Assembly: GCF_932526225.1 (NCBI RefSeq)
Contig: NC_064047.1
Location: 7,503,501-7,567,500 of the forward strand
DNA length: 64,000 nt
DNA from: Nematostella vectensis
Lineage: Eukaryota; Cnidaria; Anthozoa; Actiniaria; Edwardsiidae
Direction of reading: 5' to 3'
In this document: positions 58,201 through 64,000 of the stretch, one piece after another
Layout of the letters: every line of letters begins with the position of its first letter
How positions within the stretch are numbered: the first letter of the stretch is position 1
Translations under genes and position numbers: made by a program
Notes under the pieces: model-generated
Databases searched by the model: none
Told to the model about the DNA's origin: nothing
The model's input: only the letters and a program-made list of their open reading frames with translations

Positions 58201-61200
58201 TGAGATGAGTTTGACTCCAGTTGACCTCTTTGTTGGTAGTTAAAGCCGCATTGTCACTAGTTTACTTCCGGAGGTCCGAAGGAAACCTCAACCGTCAAAA
58301 GACAAAAGAATCTATTAAAATCCGAGATTTTAAACAGGCCATCCGCTCTAAATTATCAATCACATTCTCAAAGAAGCTTCCAATAAACACACTGCTTTCA
58401 ATATTTTGAAATATTTTTCGCGTTTTCCGTTAAAAATAATCGGATATTGTTACGTAATCGACCGGAAGTAAACTGGTGACAATGCGGCTTTAAGTAGACT
58501 GTAAATTTTATGTGTGTATTTGGATAGAAAAAGTTTCTAGATGGATCTAGTGACTTATCACCAGACCTAGGGATGCTGATTTGGACTTAACTGAATCACT
58601 ACTCTGCATCCCATCCTGCGTTTTTCTCTAGACACGCCCCAAATAAGACAATGTGCGTATGTAACCATATAAGGCAATGCACCAGGAGCCTAAACTCATA
58701 ACACAAGACATGTGATGATACAACATAGCCAACAAAGATTAATTTCCTGTCAGAGACTCTTACACGGAGCTTAACACTGATGTCTTACTGTTTATGTCAC
58801 AGATATCTTGCGCACAATGGCGAGATCAACACAATTTGCGGTAACACCAACAACATGCAAGCGCGCGAGGGGGACATGTACAGCGAGTATTTTGGACAAC
58901 AAACCGCACGGTGAGTTCTACAACAACAATTTTTTTGTGTGTAAAAATTGATTGTGCAGCTACCTACATACCTACAATCGGCGAATTAAATGTTGATAAT
59001 TTTTTCAGTGGAAAACGCTTTCCATGTGTTCACATCATATTTCTAGTATAACTCCTTCCCCCCCCCTTTCCTAGAAACCCCTTCCCTTTCAATGTTGTAG
59101 TCTGACACCTGCAACTTTAGTCCTCGACATTGTATTGGGGGGGGGGGGGGGGGTTCTTGTTTTCATTAAAAAAATTGCACATTGAGTATCCTGATTTAGA
59201 TATCATTTTATCAACCATTGTATTCGGCGATTGTAGCCTAATTTTCAGGCGGGAAAAACTTGTATGCGCACGACAGGGGCGTTTCAAACATCGGAAATCA
59301 CGTTTCACGAGAAAAACTGATAAACTGACGACAAGGATCAATCTTTACTCGAAAATCACGATTCACGATTTTTAAAGAGCATAGATCACGATTCACGCTG
59401 ATCAAATTTCGCCATTCACGAATAACGGCGAAGATAGTTACTACGGATCACGGTTTTCAAGTTGTCTTTTTTACGATCCACAATAATCAAAAAGGCCGTT
59501 CACGGATCACGAAAATAACCCTTACCGCCACTGTTATCTGTGTACGATAGAGTCCGTCACGCTACTATTCTGAGTGAACTCCCTCAAAACTGTCTTGACT
59601 CATGCATCTAACTACGGTTCCTATTTCATTTCAGCTTATTCCCTGTTGTGGAGGACGGACAAACAGATTCAGGTCGAGCGGATAATATACTAGAGCTGCT
59701 GGTAATGGCAGGGGAAAGATCTTTGCCAGAGGTAATTTGGTTAAACAAGGATATCAGATATACACCAATTAAATAGCATGTATGCAGGCGTTTGGCGGGG
59801 TTTCTATCGCGAAAAAACAGCCTTGAACGATCGTAGCTGCATCTATCCAGCCAATATTTACCCTCACTCCCCCCCCCACCCATCTCTGCAATCACGCAGG
59901 CCTCTTTTTAGCATTATGGTTTTTCGCGATAACAAAACCATAACACCACAGGTACACCAAGCATTCAGGATGCACCATAGGTAAACCATGCATCTGGGAT
60001 GATCTAAGAAGATTCCTTAAAGGCTTGGCTTATCGAACGTTTTCAATTTCACGAGCAAGGCCGTAGTGGGCCATGAATACTGTGGACACGATACAGGGCC
60101 ACACCCCCTCCGGACCCCTAGGGGTCTGGGCACTAACTGTCTCACAAGCGTAAGCTAGGATCAGGTGCTATGGTAGGGGTAGCGATGGGTAAATCCGAGA
60201 GTTTCCGAGACCCGCATTTCAGAATCCGAGCCCGAGACTTTTGTCAAATTTCAGAATCCGAGCCCGAGCTTTTCCGGTCTCTTAACAATAGAACCCGAGC
60301 ATTTATTATTTTTTTTGCTTGTTTTAGGGTAACTTGCTTGACGTCATAAAAAATAATTTGAAAAAAATCGAGAATCGAAAAAGAAGCAAGGTAACCGTAG
60401 CATGATGTAACAACATAAAACAGATCGCGTTTTAAAATCCGTGACTCTGATACGGTAGTATAAAAAATAAAACGAGGCTCCGAGACCTTTGAAATTTTGA
60501 AAAATAGGAGACTTCGACACTTGCGTAAAAAAACACCGAGATTCTGAGACTTTGCGAAATTATTTCGAGACTTTCGAAATTTTGAGGTACCCATCGCTAC
60601 CTTTATGGTCGCGTTTAAGCGAGTGTCTACACACTCCCCTTGGCAGACCCTGGCTACGCTACTGTGTCTAATACGAGGGCTAACTATTTTTCTTTTAAAA
60701 ATATGCTACTGTCGCTAATACTACTTTGGGGGACATGACGGAAAGACCTGGAAAATTCGCAATCCGAGATAGAGAAAGAAGACACAATTTCTTACAATGG
60801 CCATCGATTCCTTGTAATCCGGACTGAGTTTTGAAACACAAATAACGTGAGGTCGAAATGCACATACCCAGATTTTTGCTTTTTAAGATATTTTTTCCTT
60901 GATCATCCTGCGCAATGTATGAGCTCAGGGACGAAAAGATCAAATTTCAATGTCACTTGAAAACGTCGCATCAATTTAAAAAAGTCGCATTTGATAATTT
61001 GTTTGCTATTACTCACACAGTTTTTGCTATTACTCACTAGGAAATTTTCCGCCTAATTAGATCTGAAATGAGCTTATTTGAAGCGTTAAGTCATGTTTTT
61101 CCGTCATGTCACTTTGGGGAGGGAGAGGGGGGGGTAACAATTATCCCTTTGTCACATTCACTTCGAGTAATACAAGATAATTGTCAACTCCTTTCTCTTG

Positions 61201-64000
61201 GATACACACCTGGCGCACTAAATGTTTTATTTTCCCGCCATGTCCAGGCGGTGATGATGATGGTACCCGAGGCCTGGCAGAATGATCATCTTATGAGCAC
61301 GGAAAAGAAGAACTTTTACCGCTGGAGCTCCTGTTCACTAGAGCCCTGGGACGGCCCAGGTAAGGACTGGACCACAGGTAGACCAAGCATTCGGGATGGA
61401 CCAGGTAAGGACTGGACCACAGGTAGACCAAGCATTTGGGATGCACCAGGTAAGGACTGGACCACAGGTAGACCAAGCATTCGGGATGGACCAGGTAAGG
61501 ACTGCACTACAGGTAGACCAAGCATTTGGGATGCACCAGGTAAGGACTGGACCACAGGTAGACCAAGCATTCGGGATGGACCAGGTAAGGACTGCACTAC
61601 AGGTAGACCAAGCATTTGGGATGCACCAGGTAAGGACTGGACCACAGGTAGACCAAGCATTTGGGATGCACCAGGTAAGGACTGGACCACAGGTAGACCA
61701 AGCATTCGGGATGGACCAGGTAAGGACTGCACTACAGGTAGACCAAGCATTTGGGATGCACCAGGTAAGGACTGTACTACAGGTACACCATGCATCTGGG
61801 AGGTTGAGGTACTCTTACTACAGGTAAAGTGGTGTGCCATACAATACTTCCAAGACAAACCAGATATGGGTTGTACCATAGGTAGTCCATGCATCCTCGA
61901 CAGACCAGGTAATGAACATATGACTAGACCAAAAGTAGCTTATGCATCCGGGTGAGGCTTGGTAATGAATAACTACGTCTACTACCTGTATATGGGACGA
62001 TCCTGGTAAAAACCACGCTACGAAATTTTACACTCTTATATTTTGAACTTTGCATATTTATAGTCTTTTTGCTTCAACGAAGGGCTAACGCTCGAAACGC
62101 AAGCAAACTACTCTGTGTTCACAGAGGCGAGATAAACGTACCATTTCAAGCTTGAGTTAATTTATTTCTCTGATCCCAACACAGTCGACCTAGTTATTCT
62201 ACAGCTAAACTGTAGTTTTTTTTTCTAATCACACAATTATAAATTGTGATAAGAGCGGAAATCTTATTAAAAATTTGTCTCGTTGCAGCTCTATTCACAT
62301 TCTCTGATGGTCGTTACGTTGGCGCCATCTTGGACCGCAATGGACTCAGGCCCTCACGGTATTACATCACTGAAGACGGTCACATGATCATGGCAAGCGA
62401 GGTCGGTGTGCACAACTTTAGGGACGAGGAGATCGTTTCCAAGGTAACAATAAAATGCCTTATTTGGTGATGGTCTAATGGCAGTGTCCTTTGCACAGTT
62501 CCCTTCGCTTTTGACAACGAGGCGAGCTTTGACCGCACAATTATTGGTCAATGTTTGCCTCGCTTTCAAACAAGCGCTTGGTTCCCTTTGAAAACTGCGC
62601 GTGAGAATTGGGAAAAAAAGTGAGCGTCACAACCGAATCTGGAAAAGCATGTATGTTGCATTAACAATTTAAAGGAAAGCGAGCCGCAGAGAGCAAACAA
62701 ACGAGCTGGATGTAAGGCTCACCTCCGAAACTGTTGATTAAAGAAAATGGAAATATACTTGAAACCAAAAGTCGGACTATCTAATTGCCCGTGGATCGAC
62801 ATGTTCTCTCTCTCCTTAATGGTCCTCTCAATCACTTGTTGACCTCGTGGTTCGCGCCCTTGCCGGATGCTCCTTGTCGACAAATGTCCCCCCTCCCCCT
62901 TCCTAATTGTCCCCTGAATTTTGTGTTGTCCTCATGGTTGTTTGCGCCCCGGCCGAATGCCTCTCGTTGACACGTGTCCCCCCCCTCCTTAAGTGTCCTC
63001 TAAATTATATGTTGTCCCCATACTAGGGTCGTTTGCGCCCCGGTCGTATACTTCTCGTCGATACCAAGAAAGGAATTGTCATCAACGACGAGGAGCTCAA
63101 GAGACAGATTTCATGCCAATATCCCGTGGGGGAGTGGCTAGGGAAGGGATTGTACACGCTCGAGGACCTACACAAGGTACATAAAGCTTAAGCTACAAAT
63201 GTCGGAGAAGCAACTCCGACATTTGTATTCCATTTGGGTTCCTGTAGCGCTCAGACAAAGAAAAGGCTGGGTCGGGCAATTCAAACACTTTCGTTTTCCC
63301 CCAAGACAGAGCAAAAAAATGGCATGAAATTTTCCAATTCTCAAGATATACATGTAAGCTCAACATTCCGCATAGAAGGAGTTCCTCTGACCAAAATCTT
63401 AATTCCAAATTTTAAAGAAATTTAGAAGATATGAAATTTAGATACTTGCGAGCAAAGTTGGCTTAATTTCTGACCAGAGCCCGACAAACAAGGAGAATTC
63501 ATACTTTGAACATTTGAAACTTGCACTTCAAGCTTCATATCTCGAAGACGAAACCATTAGAAAAAAACACTTTTTAGTTTACATAACATAAGGAAACTCT
63601 ATGCAAAAATTCAAGCTTAACGAAGTTAACCAGACCTTATTTTGGGAAAACTTGCCATTTATTCGCTCTGTCCTCGCGTAATGTTTCGCGTGACAAGGCA
63701 TTTTCCCTAGCGTTTACTTTGTGCACCTGTGTGCAGGCTATTTTCTTGGACGTGTACAACGCAGAAATAAGTGGGGTCCTTCAGTGGTGATCCATGGTGT
63801 GGAAATTACGGGAGGACGGGGGCTTTCAGAAAATACCATCAATGGGGAGGGGAGTATAGATCATTTCTTGAATTTTCTGGCAACACACATCTTGATTTTT
63901 TAATATTTTTTAATATTGTTGAGTGTTGTCTTTTTGACTGCGTAGGTGTACCGCGAATCAAAGGGAGATCACATGACCCTACCCTCGATCCAGAGCTTTG
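52177..64000 (+). CDS. Glutamate synthase (GOGAT), amidotransferase domain, 14 exons, 3' end beyond window
   Basis: Fourteen exons join in frame to give about 473 residues of a large (usually 1,500-2,100 residue) glutamate synthase, which converts 2-oxoglutarate and glutamine to two glutamates. C24 in DACGVGF is the expected nucleophile of the class II amidotransferase after removal of a 23-residue propeptide. [16 protein letters not shown] (53-68), [14 protein letters not shown] (224-237), LAHNGEINT with oxyanion Asn253-Gly254, [15 protein letters not shown] (348-354), [20 protein letters not shown] and ASEVGV follow in the family order. Exon 13 starts the linker ([13 protein letters not shown]). 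Animal enzymes of this type are NAD(P)H-dependent fusions of large and small subunits; the cofactor region is outside the window. The start is the first ATG after an in-frame stop at 52,093. Confidence 0.95.
52770..53850. mobile_element. 1.1 kb foldback (long inverted repeat) in GOGAT intron 1
   Basis: The left arm (about 52,770-53,274) and right arm (about 53,386-53,850) are diverged reverse complements. Paired landmarks are CACAGGCTTCCCA with TGGGAAGCCTGTG, CCTCAGCTTCAGCGCGATTT with AAATCGCGCTGAAGCTGAGG, and CACACCACCCTAGACC with GGTCTAGGGTGGTGTG. A spacer of about 110 bp separates the arms. Small open frames inside are not conserved between arms. It is either a foldback-type mobile element or an old inverted duplication; no transposase is seen. 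Confidence 0.85.
54287..54417 (+). CDS. GOGAT exon 2
   Basis: 131 bp from TTTTTAG to ACG|GTGAGT, reading [20 protein letters not shown] and then [20 protein letters not shown] plus NIIR. Conserved HRGAC and TGDGAG motifs of the amidotransferase domain. Confidence 0.96.
54418..56187. other. GOGAT intron 2, 1.8 kb, mostly unrecognised
   Basis: Contains a G/C-rich hairpin-like stretch (GGGGGTGCGTTTGCACACCC at 54,505), an 84 bp inverted repeat (54,771-54,854) and a C run (55,997-56,010). Otherwise AT-rich with no coding signal. Confidence 0.6.
54771..54854. repeat. 84 bp imperfect inverted repeat
   Basis: GGGGCCTTGACACAATACAG pairs with CATTGTGTCCAGGCCCC at the other end; it could be the terminal part of a degraded element. 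Confidence 0.7.
56188..56269 (+). CDS. GOGAT exon 3
   Basis: 82 bp from CTTTTTAG to AAA|GTAAGA, reading [20 protein letters not shown] then FLDNDPIK. Phase fits both neighbours. Confidence 0.92.
56383..56436 (+). CDS. GOGAT exon 4
   Basis: 54 bp from CCTACAG to CAG|GTATGT, reading [18 protein letters not shown]. Confidence 0.9.
56437..56755. other. GOGAT intron 4: G-rich degenerate sequence
   Basis: About 250 bp of GAG/GGGAG-rich sequence with loose repetition of GATCCAGTGAGA and similar words directly follows the exon 4 donor. No clean unit length is found; possibly an old, decayed minisatellite. Confidence 0.5.
56756..56836 (+). CDS. GOGAT exon 5
   Basis: 81 bp from TCTCTAG to CAG|GTAATC, reading [20 protein letters not shown] then [13 protein letters not shown] is typical of GOGAT. 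Confidence 0.94.
56837..57197. other. GOGAT intron 5, with G12 run
   Basis: Contains a G run (57,049-57,060). ATTGAAGGAT and CGTGACTG blocks also occur in intron 6 (57,431-57,448), suggesting remnants of one dispersed repeat. No coding signal. Confidence 0.5.
57198..57338 (+). CDS. GOGAT exon 6
   Basis: 141 bp from TTTTGTAG to AAG|GTTTGT, reading [20 protein letters not shown] and ending [14 protein letters not shown]; the LSP-VVYKG step continues into exon 7. Confidence 0.94.
57551..57746. mobile_element. Inverted-repeat element, 196 bp, ends GATAGGGATG
   Basis: GATAGGGATG (57,551) and CATCCCTATC (57,737-57,746) are perfect inverted ends, with GTCGT/ACGAC pairing just inside. The interior is rich in AAAAATAC. 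MITE-like, in GOGAT intron 6. Confidence 0.7.
57931..57992 (+). CDS. GOGAT exon 7
   Basis: 62 bp from GTGCACAG to CCG|GTAATA, reading [20 protein letters not shown]. The acceptor follows a short GT microsatellite (57,912-57,924). Confidence 0.93.
58091..58165 (+). CDS. GOGAT exon 8
   Basis: 75 bp from TTTCTCAG to ACAG|GTAACG, reading [20 protein letters not shown] then RAHPNR; H-RFSTNT-P-W is a GOGAT hallmark. Confidence 0.96.
58240..58493. mobile_element. Inverted-repeat element with TTAA borders, 254 bp
   Basis: TTAAAGCCGCATTGTCAC then TAGTTTACTTCCGG at the left pairs with CCGGAAGTAAACTGGTGACA then ATGCGGCTTTAA at the right: 32 bp with one mismatch. TTAA at both borders would fit piggyBac-type insertion, but the ends do not begin CCC, and GTAG directly outside both ends is an alternative target duplication. 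In GOGAT intron 8. Confidence 0.82.
58803..58910 (+). CDS. GOGAT exon 9
   Basis: 108 bp from TGTCACAG to [29 protein letters not shown] carries the oxyanion-hole Asn-Gly and the GN-N-M-ARE motif. Confidence 0.96.
59137..59153. repeat. Poly-G tract (G17)
   Basis: Seventeen consecutive G in GOGAT intron 9, sense strand. Prone to length error in sequencing. Confidence 0.9.
59274..59533. mobile_element. Inverted-repeat element (family B, copy 2), 260 bp
   Basis: Same family and orientation as 48,027-48,307: shared TTTTTAAAGAGCATAGATCA and CATTCACGAATAAC, ending ATAACCCTTACCGCCACTG. The ends CAGGGGCG and CCGCCACTG have decayed slightly. In GOGAT intron 9. Confidence 0.8.
59635..59731 (+). CDS. 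GOGAT exon 10
   Basis: 97 bp from ATTTCAG to GAG|GTAATT, reading [20 protein letters not shown] then [23 protein letters not shown] is conserved in the family. Confidence 0.96.
59941..60005 (+). repeat. Decayed copy of the 45 bp GOGAT repeat in intron 10
   Basis: CCACAGGTACACCAAGCATT then CAGGATGCACCATAGGTAAAC resembles the intron 11 unit (CCACAGGTAGACCAAGCATT, GGGATGCACCAGGTAAGG), about one and a half units. Confidence 0.75.
60178..60601. mobile_element. Inverted-repeat element, 424 bp, ends GGTAGCGATGGGTA
   Basis: GGTAGCGATGGGTA (60,178-60,191) and TACCCATCGCTACC (60,588-60,601) are perfect inverted ends. The interior repeats TTTCAGAATCCGAGCCCGAG twice (60,219 and 60,249) and TTTCGAGACTTTCGAAATTT near the right. 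MITE-like, possibly hAT-type by its ends; in GOGAT intron 10. Confidence 0.82.
61248..61359 (+). CDS. GOGAT exon 11
   Basis: 112 bp from TGTCCAG to CCCAG|GTAAGG, reading [20 protein letters not shown] and ending CSLEPWDGP. Exon 12 restores [15 protein letters not shown]. Its donor is the first of ten copies of the same donor at 45 bp steps; read-through stays open to 61,955. Confidence 0.95.
61360..62010 (+). repeat. 45 bp minisatellite that multiplies the exon 11 splice donor
   Basis: Unit GTAAGGACTGGACCACAGGT + AGACCAAGCATTCGGGATGG + ACCAG. Copies of CCAG|GTAAGG start at 61,360, 61,405, 61,450 and every 45 bp to 61,765; diverged units continue to about 62,010. Each unit ends GGGATGGACCAG, a close copy of the exon 11 end GGGACGGCCCAG. 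45 bp is 15 codons, so the exon 11 frame stays open through the array ([15 protein letters not shown]). Confidence 0.95.
62289..62443 (+). CDS. GOGAT exon 12
   Basis: 155 bp from GTTGCAG to AAG|GTAACA, reading [20 protein letters not shown] then [20 protein letters not shown] and [12 protein letters not shown]. It completes the amidotransferase domain core. Confidence 0.97.
62785..63070 (+). repeat. Decayed tandem copies of the GOGAT exon 13 acceptor and 5' end
   Basis: GGTCGTTTGCGCCCCGGTCG at the exon 13 start (63,027) has relatives at 62,936 (GGTTGTTTGCGCCCCGGCCG) and 62,849 (GGTTCGCGCCCTTGCCGG). They are spaced 87 and 91 bp and separated by similar pyrimidine-rich stretches. Translated, the copies still resemble G-LRPGR--LVDT. 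Confidence 0.85.
63027..63176 (+). CDS. GOGAT exon 13
   Basis: 150 bp from TACTAG to AAG|GTACAT, reading [20 protein letters not shown] and ending [11 protein letters not shown]. It starts the linker to the central domain. Two decayed copies of its 5' part lie just upstream. Confidence 0.94.
63177..63945. other. GOGAT intron 13, no gene seen
   Basis: AT-rich intron. The only clear structure is a perfect hairpin near its 5' end (63,196-63,225). Confidence 0.6.
63196..63225. other. Perfect 12 bp stem, 6 nt loop hairpin
   Basis: CAAATGTCGGAG, loop AAGCAA, CTCCGACATTTG. It starts 20 bp after the exon 13 donor. Confidence 0.85.
63946..64000 (+). CDS. GOGAT exon 14, cut by the window edge
   Basis: Begins after GCGTAG and reads [18 protein letters not shown] in phase; the exon continues past 64,000. 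Confidence 0.85.
   Translation, partial: MYRESKGDHMTLPSIQSF

Noticed and set aside
60695-60943. Minus-strand frame of 82 codons in GOGAT intron 10
   Set aside because: No similarity or start context that supports a gene; the flanking intron is rich in repeats.
61316-61894. A 192-codon minus-strand frame (LPVVQSLPG repeats)
   Set aside because: Antisense of the 45 bp minisatellite; low complexity and no family match.
61068-61955. A 295-codon plus-strand frame as a stand-alone gene
   Set aside because: It is GOGAT exon 11 joined to upstream intron sequence and the in-frame 45 bp repeat. The family alignment starts at 61,248 and resumes in exon 12.

Overview
The window is animal genomic DNA, most likely from a non-vertebrate metazoan. 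The evidence is two intron-rich protein genes with GT-AG introns and very short exons, AT-rich introns full of small terminal-inverted-repeat elements, and a glutamate synthase (GOGAT) gene, which vertebrates lack. A cnidarian-like source would fit, but this is inference and the species cannot be read from the sequence.

Region 1 (1-41,606) is a single giant tandem array of a 34-35 bp G-rich unit (short form 28 bp), about 1,200 units by length. It has a clear higher-order structure: a 4,045 bp tandem duplication, a 469 bp one, and a nearly perfect 14.0 kb tandem duplication that itself contains 690, 1,590 and 1,410 bp duplications. Its many short open frames are by-products of the unit and are not genes. 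The array decays at its right edge (about 41,330-41,606, with isolated decayed units to about 41,812).

Region 2 (41,872-51,242, minus strand) holds 13 coding exons that splice in frame into the first 386 residues of an NDC80/HEC1 kinetochore protein: basic tail, calponin-homology domain and the start of the coiled coil. The C-terminal part (about 220 residues in the human protein) is absent. The exons stop at the edge of the array, so either the array lies inside an intron longer than 41 kb or the gene is cut short. Intron 6 carries a second minisatellite of 18 bp CT-rich units (sense strand).

Region 3 (51,243-52,176) separates the divergent start codons of NDC80 and GOGAT and probably contains both promoters.

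Region 4 (52,177-64,000, plus strand) holds 14 coding exons of a large glutamate synthase, covering the class II glutamine amidotransferase domain and the start of the next domain; the gene runs off the right edge. Two exon borders of this gene have been tandemly multiplied: the 5' splice site of exon 11 (ten donor copies at 45 bp steps, all in frame) and the acceptor/5' part of exon 13 (two decayed copies upstream). Introns of both genes hold several small inverted-repeat elements, including one 1.1 kb foldback.

The most striking pattern is that the giant array, read in the sense of NDC80, is a chain of pyrimidine tract plus ACAG|GTAC, which looks like an AG|GT recursive-splice point repeated about 1,200 times. 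The GOGAT minisatellite likewise multiplies AG|GT motifs in the sense of its host gene. All exon calls are from reading splice sites, frame and protein similarity by eye.
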